A stretch of 64,000 nt of DNA from Pseudomonas sp. GV071 (GCF_003050835.1 NZ_QAOJ01000005.1:1-64000); one strand, 5' to 3'; positions 25,521-41,492 are shown, numbered from the stretch's first letter. Translations and numbers: made by a program. The notes: generated by a model from the sequence alone, not told the origin.

Positions 25521-27938
25521 CTACGGGGTACGCACCGGAACAGGAGGCTCCAGACACAACAACCAGTCATGCAGCAGCGCCTGCAGCGCTTCGAACTTGA
25601 CGGGTTTGGCCAGGTAGTCGCTCATGCCGGCGGCCAGGCAGCGTTCGCGGTCGCCGCTATGGCTGTGGGCGGTGATCGCCAGCACTGGCAATTCGGCGCA
25701 GCTGGGCATCGAGCGCAGCGCGCGGCAGGTGGCGAAGCCATCCATGATCGGCATCTGGCAGTCGAGCAACACCGCATCGACGCTTTCGCGGCGCAGCAGC
25801 TCCAGGGCATCGGCGCCGTTGTCAGCGCAGCGCACGCGGTAACCGAGCTTGAGCAACATGCCGCGCATCACCAACTGGTTGATGCCGTTGTCTTCCACCA
25901 CCAGAACGGTGCATTCCTCGGGGCGACGCAAGGCCGGACCGGAACCCCGGCGCAGCTGTTCGCGCGGTGAAGCACTGGCGGCGGCAGTACCGTTGCCGGT
26001 GAGGAACAGCGGCACCGTCAGTTCGAAATGACTGCCCTCGCCCACTTCCGATTGGTGGCTCAGACCACCGCCCATCAGCCCCACCAGCTTGCGGCAGATC
26101 GCCAGGCCGACACCCAGGCCGCCGTATTCGCGGGTCAGCGAGCCGTCCAGTTGGTGGAAGCGCTGGTACAGCGAGCCGTCCTGCGGGGTGCTGAAACCGA
26201 TGCCGCTGTCGAGCACCCCGACCTTCAGCACCAGCCCTTCACGGCCACGCTCGACAGCCGCCACCCGCAGCGTCACGGCGCCGCCGGGGGTGAACTTGAT
26301 GGCGTTATCCAACAGGTAACCGATGCACTGGCTGAGCTTGCCGGCGTCGCCTTCGAGGGTGTCGGGCAGGCTCTCGTCCATTTCCAGGGTGAAGCCCAGG
26401 CCCTTCTCTTCGGCACGCGGCGCGAACTGGGTGCGCAAGCCGGAAAACAGGCCGCGCAAGCTGAACGGCTCTCGCCAGGGGTAGAGCTTGCCGGCCTGCA
26501 GTTCGGTGAGGGTGAGGATGTCGCTGACCATGCGCATCATGTCGCGCGCCGAGGCGCTGGCGGTCTTCTGGTACTGCTCCAGCTCGACGTCCATGGGCAC
26601 GGTCTGCATCAGCTCCAACGACCCGATCACGCCGTTCATAGGGGTGCGCAGTTCGTGGGTGACGGTGGCGAGGAATTCGTCTTTCAGGCGGTTGCTGTTG
26701 GCCAGCTCGAGGTTGAGGGTTTCCAGCTTGCGCCCCGAGTCATAGAGAATCCGCGCGCGCTCCTCCTTCATCGAGTTGATGCGGTCAGCCAGGGCCAGGG
26801 AGAGCAACCCCACCTCGAGGGCCGAGCCGATCTGGCTGGCGTACATGGTGAGGAACACGTTGGGCAGGTAGCCAAGCACCATCAGGGTGTTGATCACCCC
26901 GCCGATCAGGAAGGCGGTCCAGGCGAAGATGAAATAACGCGCCACCCGCATGCCGCGCCGCCAAGCGATAAGCCCTGCAGAGAACACCACGATGGTGAAC
27001 AGCAGTGCCAGGTAGGTGGCCAGGCGCAGCGACACGCTGTAGCTGACGGTGAGTGCCAGCACCATCACCAGGGCGCCGACCGCCATGATCGCCAGCAGGG
27101 TGCGGTCGACCCACGGGCTGTGCTCGGCGGTGTGCAGGAAACTGCGCGCAAACTGACAACCAAACAATGCTGCCGAGCCCACCAGGAACGGCGTCGAGGC
27201 GTTGGCCCACCAGGGGTTGTCCGGCCAGAAATACTCGATACCGGCGCCGTTCACCGACACCTGATACAGGCCGAACGAGGCGATATAGAGGATGTAATAG
27301 AGGTAGCTGGGGTCGCGCACGCTGAGGAAGATGAACAGGTTGTAGATCAGCATGCCCAGCAACACGCCATAGATGATGCCTAGCAGGTAGATGCGCCCGG
27401 GCATCTGTTCCATAAAGGTCTTGGGCGACCACAGGTTCAGCGGCGCCTGGATCGAACCCTGGCTTTGCAGGCGCAGGTACACCCGCTGCGGCTGGTAGGG
27501 CTGCAGGTTGATTTCGAACAGGTAGTTGTTCTGCTTGATCTGCCGGCTGGCGAACGGCAGGGCGTCACCGGTGCGCTGGGCCAGGGTGAAACCGCCACGG
27601 CCATCGGGCAGGTACAGGTCGAGATGATCCAGCGGTGGGTAGGCCAGTTCCAGTAGCCAGGGTTGCTGGCCGATCAGCGCCTGCGGGCGGTAAGCCAGAT
27701 CGACCCGCAGCCAGAACACCGAGTGCGAATAGCCGGCGTTGAGCACCGGTTTGTCATGGCGGCGGAAGCTGGCTTGCAGCGCCGGCGAGGTGATGTCGTT
27801 GATGGTGGCGTCGCCGCGCACATCTTCGAACACGTCCATCTCCTGCCCGAGCACAAGCTGGGTGGTGTACTCATCGAACTGCACCGCCTGGGCCAGGTTC
27901 GTCAGTAGACACAGAAGCAATAGAAGACCGTAGCGCAT
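25521..27938 (-). CDS. ladS: Hybrid sensor kinase LadS (7TMR-DISM)
   Basis: This inner-membrane sensor has 805 residues. It has a signal peptide, a periplasmic DISMED2 domain (about 25-165), seven membrane helices (about 185-385), a HisKA domain with phospho-His in TVTHELRTPMNG, a HATPase domain (LLDNAIKFTPGG, GVLDSGIGF) and a C-terminal receiver with phospho-Asp in VLLDCQMPIMDG. In P. aeruginosa, LadS feeds the GacS/GacA-Rsm pathway and promotes biofilm over motility and acute virulence; it lies beside thiD there too. Position and architecture both support this name. An ATG 14 codons upstream is possible, but its GGAG touches the start codon, so I use the start that gives a clean signal peptide. 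Confidence 0.88.
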   Translation of the reverse strand: MRYGLLLLLCLLTNLAQAVQFDEYTTQLVLGQEMDVFEDVRGDATINDITSPALQASFRRHDKPVLNAGYSHSVFWLRVDLAYRPQALIGQQPWLLELAYPPLDHLDLYLPDGRGGFTLAQRTGDALPFASRQIKQNNYLFEINLQPYQPQRVYLRLQSQGSIQAPLNLWSPKTFMEQMPGRIYLLGIIYGVLLGMLIYNLFIFLSVRDPSYLYYILYIASFGLYQVSVNGAGIEYFWPDNPWWANASTPFLVGSAALFGCQFARSFLHTAEHSPWVDRTLLAIMAVGALVMVLALTVSYSVSLRLATYLALLFTIVVFSAGLIAWRRGMRVARYFIFAWTAFLIGGVINTLMVLGYLPNVFLTMYASQIGSALEVGLLSLALADRINSMKEERARILYDSGRKLETLNLELANSNRLKDEFLATVTHELRTPMNGVIGSLELMQTVPMDVELEQYQKTASASARDMMRMVSDILTLTELQAGKLYPWREPFSLRGLFSGLRTQFAPRAEEKGLGFTLEMDESLPDTLEGDAGKLSQCIGYLLDNAIKFTPGGAVTLRVAAVERGREGLVLKVGVLDSGIGFSTPQDGSLYQRFHQLDGSLTREYGGLGVGLAICRKLVGLMGGGLSHQSEVGEGSHFELTVPLFLTGNGTAAASASPREQLRRGSGPALRRPEECTVLVVEDNGINQLVMRGMLLKLGYRVRCADNGADALELLRRESVDAVLLDCQMPIMDGFATCRALRSMPSCAELPVLAITAHSHSGDRERCLAAGMSDYLAKPVKFEALQALLHDWLLCLEPPVPVRTP

Positions 27939-28218
27939 GCTGCCCCGCAAAGACCGGCTGAAGTGACGTCGGAGCCCCATCTCCGTAATGACGTCGCCGT
28001 GCCGGCCTGATTATTCAAATGGGGGCCACTCTAGCATAGCCGCCCTACGCTGAAAGCCGCCGCCAGCAAGGCACGGCCGGTGCCAGCAGGCATAGTGGCC
28101 ACCTGCCGTCGGAAAACCACGGTGCCGTCCAGCGCGCTGCCAGCATCTCACTACTCGCCCATTGAATACGCCGCCCAGCCAGGGGCAAAAAAGGTGAAAA
28201 GTGATAAGCTCGCGCACC

Positions 28219-29016
28219 ATGAATACCTACAGCTCCCGCCCCGTTGTCCTCTGCCTTTCCGGCCACGACCCTAGTGGTGGTGCCGGTCTTCAGGCCGATA
28301 TCGAAGCCTTGCTCGCGCAAGGTTGCCACGCCGCTCCAGCGGTAACCGCGTTGACCGTGCAAGACACCGTCAATGTCAATGATTTTCGCGTGCTCGACCG
28401 CGAGTGGGTGCTGGCCCAGGCCCATGCCGTGATCGCCGACATGCCCGTGGCTGCCGTCAAACTGGGCATGCTCGGCTCGGTGCAGATGGTCGAAACCGTG
28501 CTGGAAATCATGCAGAAACTGCCGGGTGTGCCGCTGGTCTGCGACCCGGTGCTGCGTGCCGGCGGTGGCGGCGCTCTGGGCAAGGACGAAGTCGGCTACG
28601 CCATGCGCGAACGCCTGCTGCCGGTGGCCACCATCGCCACCCCGAACCTGCCTGAAGCGCGCATTCTGGCTGAGCTGCCTGAGGGCACGGCCGACCAATG
28701 CGCGGCCAAACTGCTTCCCTTTATCCAACACCTGCTGATCACCGGCGGTCACGGCGACGAATCTCAGGTGCACAACCGCCTGTACAGCCGCGACGGCAGT
28801 CAGCACACCTTTACCTGCGAACGGTTGCCCGGCAGCTATCACGGCTCGGGCTGCACCTTGGCCAGCACCCTGGCCGGCCGTTTGGCCCTGGGTGAAAACC
28901 TGGCCAGCGCGGTGGAGTCGTCCCTGGCCTATACCTGGCGCACGCTGCGTGATGCCGAGCAACTGGGCCGTGGCCAATACGTGCCACGCCGTCTGCCCTT
29001 GGACTTCTGTTCGTGA
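28219..29016 (+). CDS. thiD: Hydroxymethylpyrimidine/phosphomethylpyrimidine kinase ThiD
   Basis: This enzyme phosphorylates HMP to HMP-P and then HMP-PP, giving the pyrimidine half of thiamine. It has 265 residues of the ribokinase fold. Conserved elements include [17 protein letters not shown] at the N-terminus, [12 protein letters not shown], and the anion-hole motif [12 protein letters not shown] with the catalytic region near the C-terminus. The start [11 protein letters not shown] fits the family; an ATA/ATT-led extension upstream does not. Its last bases overlap the thiE GTG start by four, so the two are coupled. Confidence 0.95.
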   Translation: MNTYSSRPVVLCLSGHDPSGGAGLQADIEALLAQGCHAAPAVTALTVQDTVNVNDFRVLDREWVLAQAHAVIADMPVAAVKLGMLGSVQMVETVLEIMQKLPGVPLVCDPVLRAGGGGALGKDEVGYAMRERLLPVATIATPNLPEARILAELPEGTADQCAAKLLPFIQHLLITGGHGDESQVHNRLYSRDGSQHTFTCERLPGSYHGSGCTLASTLAGRLALGENLASAVESSLAYTWRTLRDAEQLGRGQYVPRRLPLDFCS

Positions 29017-29639
29017 GTGCGCTGCGCGGTCTCTACGCCATCACCGACAGCCAGTTGCTGGCTGGCGGCAAACTGCTGCCCTACGTGGAAGCGGCCCTCG
29101 ACGGCGGCGCCACGCTGCTGCAGTACCGCGACAAGAGCAGCGACGAAGCCCGCCGCCTGCGTGAAGCCGAAGCGCTGAAAAGCCTGTGCGAGCGCTACGG
29201 CGCCAGCCTGCTGATCAACGATGACGCCGAGCTCGCCGCCCGCCTCGGTGTCGGCGTGCACCTCGGCCAGGGTGACGGCTCGTTGTCCGCAGCCCGCGCC
29301 CTGCTCGGCCGCAAAGCCATTATCGGAGGTACCTGCCTGGCCCAGCTTGAGCTGGCCGAACAGGCCGCCCGCGAAGGTGCGAGTTACGTCGCCTTTGGCC
29401 GTTTCTTCAATTCGCACACCAAGCCGGGCGCCCCGGCCGCCACACTTGAACTGGTGCAGCAAGCCCGCGCCCGGGTGCAGCTGCCGATCTGCGCCATTGG
29501 TGGCATTACCCTGGAAAATGCCGCGCCCCTGGTGGCCGGTGGCGTCAGCCTGCTGGCGGTGATCCACGCCCTGTTCAGCGCCGACACGGCCCAGGAAGTA
29601 AACCGCCGCGCCCGCGCGTTCAGCGCCCTGTTTGCATAA
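29013..29639 (+). CDS. thiE: Thiamine-phosphate synthase ThiE
   Basis: This enzyme joins HMP-PP and the thiazole phosphate to form thiamine phosphate. It has 208 residues of the TIM-barrel fold. Typical signatures are [18 protein letters not shown] for substrate binding, [23 protein letters not shown], and [31 protein letters not shown], ending in [18 protein letters not shown]. The GTG start overlaps the end of thiD (GTGA). Together they form a thiamine unit; no TPP riboswitch is visible upstream of thiD. Confidence 0.95.
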   Translation: MSALRGLYAITDSQLLAGGKLLPYVEAALDGGATLLQYRDKSSDEARRLREAEALKSLCERYGASLLINDDAELAARLGVGVHLGQGDGSLSAARALLGRKAIIGGTCLAQLELAEQAAREGASYVAFGRFFNSHTKPGAPAATLELVQQARARVQLPICAIGGITLENAAPLVAGGVSLLAVIHALFSADTAQEVNRRARAFSALFA

Positions 29640-29650
29640 ATCCCGAGTGC

Positions 29651-29673
29651 GCCGGCAGGCTCGCCCTGCCGGC
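29651..29673 (+). terminator. Hairpin between thiE and hemL
   Basis: GCCGGCAGG / CCTGCCGGC stem (nine pairs) shortly after the thiE stop. No T run, so it may be a weak terminator or an mRNA-end stabiliser. Confidence 0.4.
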
Positions 29674-29703
29674 CACCACCTGTTCTGTTTGAGGAGTCTG
29701 CCC

Positions 29704-30993
29704 ATGACCCAGTCCCGTTCCGAAACCCTGTTTGCCAGCGCCCAGAAGCACATCCCCGGCGGCGTCAACTCGCCGGTGCGCGCGTTCCGCAGCGTCGGTG
29801 GCACACCGTTGTTCTTCAAGCATGCGGTCGGCGCTTACGTCACCGATGAAGACAACAAGCAGTACGTCGACTACGTCGGCTCGTGGGGCCCGATGATTCT
29901 CGGCCACAGCCACCCGGACGTGCTGGACGCGGTGCGCAAGCAGCTGGAACACGGCCTCTCCTACGGCGCACCGACCGCCATGGAAACCGAAATGGCCGAG
30001 CTGGTCTGTTCGATCGTGCCGTCGATGGAAATGGTGCGTATGGTCAGCTCCGGCACCGAAGCGACCATGAGCGCCATCCGCCTGGCCCGTGGTTACACCG
30101 GCCGCGACAGCATCATCAAGTTCGAAGGCTGCTACCACGGTCACTCCGACAGCCTGTTGGTTAAAGCTGGCTCCGGTGCCCTGACCCAAGGCGTACCGAG
30201 CTCCGCGGGCGTACCCGCGGCTTTCGCCAAACACACCCTGACCCTGCCGTTCAACGACATCGCTGCGGTCGAAAAAATGCTCAGCGACGTGGGCAAGGAA
30301 GTGGCGTGCATCATCGTTGAGCCGGTGGCCGGCAATATGAACTGCGTGCCGCCGGCGCCAGGCTTCCTCGAAGGCCTGCGCGAGCAGTGCGACAAGCACG
30401 GCGTGGTGCTGATTTTCGACGAAGTGATGACCGGGTTCCGCGTTGCCCTCGGCGGCGCCCAGGCTTACTACGGCGTGACCCCGGACCTGTCGACCTTCGG
30501 CAAGATCATCGGCGGCGGCATGCCGGTAGGCTGCTTCGGCGGCAAGCGCGAGATCATGCAGCAGATCGCCCCGCTCGGCCCGGTGTACCAGGCCGGCACC
30601 CTGTCGGGTAACCCGCTGGCCATGGCCGCCGGCCTGACCACACTGAACCTGATCCGTCGCCCCGGTTTCCACGACGAGCTGACTGCTTACACCACGCGCA
30701 TGCTCGACGGCCTGCAACAGCGTGCCGACGCGGCGGGTATTCCGTTCGTAACCACCCAGGCAGGCGGCATGTTCGGCCTGTACTTCAGCGGCGCTGACGA
30801 CATCGTTACCTTCGACGACGTGATGAGCAGCGATGCCGAGCGCTTCAAGAAGTTCTTCCACCTGATGCTGGACGGCGGCGTGTACCTGGCGCCGAGCGCG
30901 TTCGAGGCCGGTTTCACCTCGATCGCCCACGGCGACAAGGAGCTGCAGATCACCCTCGACGCCGCCGAACGCGCCTTCGCGGCCCTGCGCTGA
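29704..30993 (+). CDS. hemL: Glutamate-1-semialdehyde 2,1-aminomutase HemL
   Basis: This enzyme makes 5-aminolevulinate from glutamate-1-semialdehyde, the C5 route into haem and sirohaem. It is a PLP enzyme of 429 residues. The glycine-rich start [24 protein letters not shown] is family-typical, and the PLP lysine lies in [15 protein letters not shown]. The ATG with GAGGAG about eight bases upstream sets the start. It lies about 65 bases after thiE. The next gene overlaps its stop by one base, giving probable co-transcription. hemE lies only about 1.4 kb to the right on the opposite strand. Confidence 0.95.
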   Translation: MTQSRSETLFASAQKHIPGGVNSPVRAFRSVGGTPLFFKHAVGAYVTDEDNKQYVDYVGSWGPMILGHSHPDVLDAVRKQLEHGLSYGAPTAMETEMAELVCSIVPSMEMVRMVSSGTEATMSAIRLARGYTGRDSIIKFEGCYHGHSDSLLVKAGSGALTQGVPSSAGVPAAFAKHTLTLPFNDIAAVEKMLSDVGKEVACIIVEPVAGNMNCVPPAPGFLEGLREQCDKHGVVLIFDEVMTGFRVALGGAQAYYGVTPDLSTFGKIIGGGMPVGCFGGKREIMQQIAPLGPVYQAGTLSGNPLAMAAGLTTLNLIRRPGFHDELTAYTTRMLDGLQQRADAAGIPFVTTQAGGMFGLYFSGADDIVTFDDVMSSDAERFKKFFHLMLDGGVYLAPSAFEAGFTSIAHGDKELQITLDAAERAFAALR

Positions 30994-31643
30994 TGCAGTA
31001 CAGCACCGCCGTTTCCGATGGGGTGCTGGCGCTGGCTTGCCTGGCCTGCGTGGTCGGCATTCTGCGCAGCCCGCGCTGGACCGAAAAGTCGCTGCGCGCC
31101 ACTTGGCTGCTGGTGATCGCCGCCTTGCTGCTGACTGGCGCTACGGCGGTGGTTGGCGTGCTGCATTTTGGCGTGGATGAGAGCTGGCAAGCGCTGCACG
31201 CCAAGCTCAGCCAGGCCAGCAGTTTGCTCGCCTTGCCGGTGCTGGGTGTGGCGGCGTTGACACTGATCCGCGGCTGGCACTGGCAGCGTCTGGGCTGGTG
31301 CTGGGTGATCATCAGCCTGAGCCTGCTGTTCGAAGGCGCCAAGCGGTTGGGCGTGCTGGACAGTTACAAGCTGGTGCTGAACCTGGCGACCCTGCTGCTA
31401 ATTCTCTACGCCGGCGTTACTCAAGGGCGTAAAGCGTTACCAGCAGCAATCGGCGTGGTAGTGCTGTTTATCGTCGCAGGCCTGGTGGTCGGCACCCAGG
31501 GAAACCTCGGCCCGCTGCTGCGGGTTGACGTATTTCACGCCCTGCTAAGCTTGGCCTACGGGCTGCTGACCTGGCTGTTGCTGAGTCTGCGGCTGCGCCA
31601 AGGCGTGACGGACGGGGCAGAAAAGTCGGTAAAGACTTTGTAA
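30993..31643 (+). CDS. Uncharacterised polytopic membrane protein
   Basis: This inner-membrane protein has 216 residues and about seven hydrophobic segments (near residues 8-25, 35-58, 75-95, 98-115, 122-142, 148-168 and 180-200). I do not recognise a family. The ATG shares its A with the last base of the hemL stop (TGATG), so translation is probably coupled to hemL. The same position next to hemL is filled by an uncharacterised gene in P. aeruginosa, as far as I recall. A link with haem or its precursor traffic is only a guess. Confidence 0.75.
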   Translation: MQYSTAVSDGVLALACLACVVGILRSPRWTEKSLRATWLLVIAALLLTGATAVVGVLHFGVDESWQALHAKLSQASSLLALPVLGVAALTLIRGWHWQRLGWCWVIISLSLLFEGAKRLGVLDSYKLVLNLATLLLILYAGVTQGRKALPAAIGVVVLFIVAGLVVGTQGNLGPLLRVDVFHALLSLAYGLLTWLLLSLRLRQGVTDGAEKSVKTL

Positions 31644-31733
31644 CAAGCGCCCGGCTTATTCCATAATGCGCAGGCCGTCGCGTTCCGATGGCCGGGCATT
31701 TGCCCGCATTGCTTATGAGGCGTGTTGATTGTT

Positions 31734-32282
31734 ATGAACTGCATCGGCCGCACCCTGTCCCTGGGCTGCCTGTTGCTCCTGCTGCCACTGGTTGCATCGG
31801 CTGGCGGCAACTCCTTGCTGATCCCGGCCACCGGCCGCTGTTCGCTCAACACCCTTCCTGAGGACCAGGCAGAAGCCCTCTCCTCCTGCCAGCAAGCCGC
31901 CCAAAGCGGCGACCCCGAAGCGCAATACGAACTCGGCGAGTACTACTACGACGGCCAACGCGCGCCGCGTGACCTGCCGCAGGCGCTCAACCTGTTCGAA
32001 CAAGCCTCCTTGCAAGGCCACGCCCAAAGCCAATACCGCCTGGGCATGATGTTTTTCCGTGGCGAGGGCGTGCAGGCCAATAACGTTCAAGCCTACATCG
32101 TGCTGAAGATGGCCGCCGTCAACGGCGCCGAAGACGCGCTGGATACCGCCGACCAGGTAGCCGCGCAGATGCCCCGCGAACAATTAGAAATCGCTACCCA
32201 GGTGCTGGGGCAGATTTTCCGCAACTACCTGATCGAATTGCAGACCGCGGACGGTGGTTCGCCGTTTGCGCCGTTGCCCTGA
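31734..32282 (+). CDS. Secreted Sel1-repeat protein
   Basis: The protein has 182 residues. A signal peptide is likely (CIGRTLSLGCLLLLLPLVASAGG). Two or three Sel1/TPR-like repeats follow: GDPEAQYELGEYYYDGQRAPRDLPQALNLFEQASLQGHAQSQYRLGMMFFRGEGVQANN, then VLKMAAVNGAEDALDTAD. Such proteins act as adaptors in the periplasm or at the cell surface. The ATG is used rather than a TTG four codons upstream. The gene stands alone; a REP palindrome and a terminator follow its stop. Confidence 0.8.
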   Translation: MNCIGRTLSLGCLLLLLPLVASAGGNSLLIPATGRCSLNTLPEDQAEALSSCQQAAQSGDPEAQYELGEYYYDGQRAPRDLPQALNLFEQASLQGHAQSQYRLGMMFFRGEGVQANNVQAYIVLKMAAVNGAEDALDTADQVAAQMPREQLEIATQVLGQIFRNYLIELQTADGGSPFAPLP

Positions 32283-32287
32283 AAAGC

Positions 32288-32307
32288 ATCGCGGCTGAAG
32301 CCGCGAT
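32288..32307. repeat. Single REP palindrome
   Basis: Palindrome ATCGCGGCTGAAGCCGCGAT immediately after the Sel1-repeat gene. It is a lone REP core, not a doublet. Confidence 0.75.
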
Positions 32308-32323
32308 TCCTGCACACACAAAA

Positions 32324-32350
32324 GGGCGCCTGATGGCGCCCTTCTTGTTT
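32324..32350. terminator. Intrinsic terminator between convergent genes
   Basis: Stem GGGCGCC-TGAT-GGCGCCC followed by TTCTTGTTT on the plus strand, between the Sel1-repeat gene and hemE. Confidence 0.8.
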
Positions 32351-32361
32351 ACCCAATCACC

Positions 32362-33429
32362 TCACTGGTGATACTGCGCCGACAACTCGTGCACCGCCTC
32401 CAGGAACGCCCCAGCGTGCGCCGGGTCGACTTCCGGGGTAATGCCATGGCCGAGGTTGAACACGTGGCCACTGCCCTTGCCATAGCTGGCCAGAATCCGC
32501 GCCACTTCGTTGCGGATGGCGGCCGGCTGCGCGTACAGCACAGTCGGGTCCATGTTGCCTTGCAGGGAAACCTGGCCACCGACGCGACGGCGGGCTTCGC
32601 CGATGTCGCAAGTCCAGTCCAGGCCCAATGCATCGGCGCCAGCATCAGCCAGCGACTCCAGCCACAGCCCACCGTTCTTGGTGAACAGGATCACCGGGAT
32701 CTTGCGACCGTCGTGCTCGCGAATCAGACCGCTGACGATCTTCTTCATATAGGCCAGGGAGAATTCCAGGTACGCCGCCGACGACAGGTTGCCGCCCCAG
32801 GTATCGAAGATCTGCACCGCTTGCGCACCGGCCAGGATCTGGCCATTGAGGTAGCTGGTGACCGACTGGGCGAGCTTGTCGAGCAGCAGGTGCATGGCCT
32901 GCGGGTTGTCGTAGAGCATGGCCTTGGACTTGCGGAAGTCTTTCGACGAGCCGCCTTCGACCATGTAAGTGGCCAGGGTCCAGGGGCTGCCGGAAAAACC
33001 AATCAACGGCACACGACCGTTGAGGGCGCTGCGGATGGTGCGCACGGCGTCCATCACATAGCCGAGGTCTTTTTCCGGATCCGGGATCGGCAAGGCTTCG
33101 ACATCAGCCAGGCTGCTGATGACTTTCTTGAAACGCGGGCCTTCGCCGGTTTCAAAGTACAGGCCCTGGCCCATGGCGTCGGGGATGGTGAGGATGTCGG
33201 AGAACAGAATCGCCGCGTCCAGCTGCGGGTAGCGGTCCAGCGGTTGCAGGGTGACCTCGCAGGCGAATTGCGGGTTCTGCATCAACCCCATGAAGTCGCC
33301 GGCCTTGGCGCGGCTGGCACGGTACTCCGGCAGGTAGCGACCGGCCTGGCGCATCATCCACACCGGGGTGACATCGACAGGCTGTTTCAACAAGGCACGG
33401 AGGAAGCGATCGTTCTTCAGGGCGGTCAT
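32362..33429 (-). CDS. hemE: Uroporphyrinogen decarboxylase HemE
   Basis: This enzyme removes four carboxyl groups from uroporphyrinogen III to give coproporphyrinogen III, a step of haem synthesis. It has 355 residues. The conserved N-terminus [16 protein letters not shown] holds the active-site arginines, and [15 protein letters not shown] follows with a catalytic Asp. The start MTALKND is family-typical; 21 further codons upstream are rejected. The gene stands alone, with a hairpin just upstream of its start that is more likely the end of the gltD transcript. Confidence 0.95.
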   Translation of the reverse strand: MTALKNDRFLRALLKQPVDVTPVWMMRQAGRYLPEYRASRAKAGDFMGLMQNPQFACEVTLQPLDRYPQLDAAILFSDILTIPDAMGQGLYFETGEGPRFKKVISSLADVEALPIPDPEKDLGYVMDAVRTIRSALNGRVPLIGFSGSPWTLATYMVEGGSSKDFRKSKAMLYDNPQAMHLLLDKLAQSVTSYLNGQILAGAQAVQIFDTWGGNLSSAAYLEFSLAYMKKIVSGLIREHDGRKIPVILFTKNGGLWLESLADAGADALGLDWTCDIGEARRRVGGQVSLQGNMDPTVLYAQPAAIRNEVARILASYGKGSGHVFNLGHGITPEVDPAHAGAFLEAVHELSAQYHQ

Positions 33430-33490
33430 GGCATTTCCTGAGAAAAAGTAGGCAGCAAAAAAGTGCCGGCATTTTCGCAGAGCGCACAGC

Positions 33491-33518
33491 AAAAGGCACG
33501 GCGAGTGCCGTGCCTTTT
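33491..33518. terminator. Terminator between gltD and hemE
   Basis: Stem AAAAGGCACGGC / GCCGTGCCTTTT with loop GAGT; it can end transcription coming leftward from gltD. Confidence 0.6.
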
Positions 33519-33600
33519 GTCTATGGAGTCAATTTGTCGCGGCGGTATCCGCTTTGGAAAGCTATCTAAGCGTCGCGAGCGAATGTCAGGCAAGGCGGAT

Positions 33601-33652
33601 GGGTCGAAAAAAAGCGGAGTTGGCTGTAGCCAATGAGCATTTTTTTCGACCC
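33601..33652. repeat. Long hairpin with A7/T7 edges downstream of gltD
   Basis: Outer arms GGGTCGAAAAAAA (33601-33613) and TTTTTTTCGACCC (33640-33652) are exact inverses. A nested TTGGCT / AGCCAA stem lies at 33620-33633. Either strand shows a stem followed by seven T, so it may end gltD; it may also belong to a dispersed repeat family. Confidence 0.65.
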
Positions 33653-33682
33653 CGACAACGCCGCATCACCGAGCGCAGCAGC

Positions 33683-35119
<1,437 letters not shown>

Positions 35120-35135
35120 CTACGGCAGGCGCAAA

Positions 35136-39581
<4,446 letters not shown>

Positions 39582-39807
39582 AGGGACTCTCACCAGGCAA
39601 ACTTTGATCTATTTCAAACACTTACCGTGCGCGCAGGTCATAACGCCAGCTTTGCGCAGGCAAAAGGGGGGTCATTGTACACAGACGAATATCAGCGAAC
39701 AAATGTCGCGCGGCGAAAGCGCGAAACCTTATGTCGCCTTTTTATAAGAAAGTACCAGGCGGTCGTGCTAAAGACCACCCGGTCATCACCCTCAAGCGCT
39801 GATTAAA
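39582..39807. other. Intergenic region between damX and gltB
   Basis: Contains the gltBD promoter candidate and a long stem near 39790-39818 (CTCAAGC with CGCTGAT arms) overlapping the damX stop, which may end the damX transcript. No gene is seen. Confidence 0.45.
39674..39702 (-). promoter_or_regulatory. Sigma-70-like promoter candidate for gltBD
   Basis: On the minus strand, TTGTTC (39697-39702) and TACAAT (39674-39679) are 17 bases apart, about 90 bases before the gltB start. The -10 is close to consensus; the -35 matches in three positions. Confidence 0.5.
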
Positions 39808-41466
39808 TCAGCGGGCTTGAGCCTCCTGCTGGATGCTGGAGAAGGTCTTGGGCCACGGCTTGGCGGCTTGCACCTTGGCAGGCAGGGTCTTGATCGCGGC
39901 CTGAGCAGCGGCGCGATTGGGGAAATTACCGTAGGTCACCACGTAAAGCGGTTTGCCGTTCAGGGTTTTCTTGAAGTAGTGGTAGTCGGCACCTTGGGCG
40001 CGAATGAAGGCCTGCGCCGCGCTCTCCGAACCCGTACCCAATACCTGCAGCGCGTAGTTACCGCCCGCCTGGCTGGCGTACCAACCGCTGGCCGAACCAC
40101 TGGCAGCAGGTGCCGCAGGTTTCTCGACCTTGGCCACCGGTATCACCGGCGCAGTTGCAGGCTTCGCTGCCGTGGCTGCAGGAGCCGCCGGCTTGGCTGC
40201 AGGTGTCACTGACTGAGGTTTCGCTGCACTGGCAACGGTCGGGGCTGCTGGAGCAGTCGTGATAGGTGCTGGCTTGGTTGCTGGTGCAACCACCGGCGCA
40301 ACAGGCGCGGTGCTAGCAGTCGCACCCTGCGGTGGCGCCATGCTGGTGACGGTTGGTGGCGTGGCGCTGGCTGGTGGCTCAATGGCGCCATCGTCATCGC
40401 TGTCACCCAGGCCAGAAGCCTGCGCCAACGGCTCACGAATAACCGGTTGCGCCTGCCCCACCAGCGGCAACGGCAGCGGCTGAGTCGAACCAGCAAACTC
40501 TACCGCTGGCCCTTTACCGTCAGCCGACGCCTGGGGATTGGTTGCATCTACCGCGGGAGCCGGCGCAGTGCCGAGCGGCAGTTGCGCGGCAACCGGCGCT
40601 TCCGGCTCCGACTTGCTACGCCCCTGCATCATCCAGGCAGCGCCCACAGCGATAGCCACCACGACCAAGGCCAATAAGTGTTTTTTCGGCAATTTGAATC
40701 CCACCCCTGCCTTCTGCGCACCACCCCGATTGGCCAGCATCGCCTCGATCAAGGTTTCTCGCGCTACCTGGTTGATCGCACCCGGCCAACCGGCCGACTG
40801 CATGTGGATATCGGCGATCTGCTCGTCGTTGAGCAATTCGATGCCCTGGCCCGCACCATCCAGGCGCTGAGCCAGGTAGTCGCGGGTTTCTTCCTCGCTG
40901 TACGGGTCCAGCTCGATGGCGTGGAAACGCTCTTCGCCATCGGCCAACAGCTCCAAGCGCGGCAGCAAAGCCGACTCACCGAACAAGAACACGTGCGGGC
41001 GGCCTTCGGCGTTACCCGCAGCCAGGGCCAGCAGCGCGTCCAGAGCGTCAGTATCCAGCGCTTCGGCATCGTCGATCAGCAAATACACTTCCTGGCCGGT
41101 CAGCGACAACTGAGCGACTTGCGACAGCAACGAGCGCGCATCCGACTGCTGCACGTTCAGGCCTTGAGCGATCTGGCGCATCACGCCACCGGCATCAGAG
41201 GCGCCACGCGCAGAGAACACCACGCTGTGCACGGCCTGTTTGTTAGTACTGGCAACCAGCGCCTGACGCAGTAGGGTTTTGCCACTACCCTGCGGACCAC
41301 TGACTACCAGCAACAGCTGACTGTAGCGCGCCAGGTGATGCAACTGCCCCAGCACTGGCTTGCGCTGCGCAGGGAAAAACTTGAAGCCTGGGACGCGTGC
41401 AGCAAAGGGGTCGTGACTGAACTGGTAATGGCCGAGAAAGGCCTCGTCGGCGTGCAGACTGGTCAT
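39808..41466 (-). CDS. damX: DamX-like AAA ATPase with SPOR domain
   Basis: The protein has 552 residues. The N-terminal ATPase domain has Walker A GPQGSGKT (57-64) and Walker B LLIDDAEAL; a membrane segment lies near 263-282 (LLALVVVAIAVGAAWMM). A long Pro/Ala/Thr-rich linker follows, then a C-terminal SPOR domain (NYALQVLGTGSESAAQAFIRAQG). SPOR domains bind denuded septal peptidoglycan, so it acts at the division site. The neighbours aroB and aroK match the damX position in many gammaproteobacteria. No dam methylase gene follows, since gltB comes next. The symbol rests on order and architecture. Confidence 0.88.
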   Translation of the reverse strand: MTSLHADEAFLGHYQFSHDPFAARVPGFKFFPAQRKPVLGQLHHLARYSQLLLVVSGPQGSGKTLLRQALVASTNKQAVHSVVFSARGASDAGGVMRQIAQGLNVQQSDARSLLSQVAQLSLTGQEVYLLIDDAEALDTDALDALLALAAGNAEGRPHVFLFGESALLPRLELLADGEERFHAIELDPYSEEETRDYLAQRLDGAGQGIELLNDEQIADIHMQSAGWPGAINQVARETLIEAMLANRGGAQKAGVGFKLPKKHLLALVVVAIAVGAAWMMQGRSKSEPEAPVAAQLPLGTAPAPAVDATNPQASADGKGPAVEFAGSTQPLPLPLVGQAQPVIREPLAQASGLGDSDDDGAIEPPASATPPTVTSMAPPQGATASTAPVAPVVAPATKPAPITTAPAAPTVASAAKPQSVTPAAKPAAPAATAAKPATAPVIPVAKVEKPAAPAASGSASGWYASQAGGNYALQVLGTGSESAAQAFIRAQGADYHYFKKTLNGKPLYVVTYGNFPNRAAAQAAIKTLPAKVQAAKPWPKTFSSIQQEAQAR

Positions 41467-41492
41467 GTGGCTCTCATATAGACGTCAAGCAA

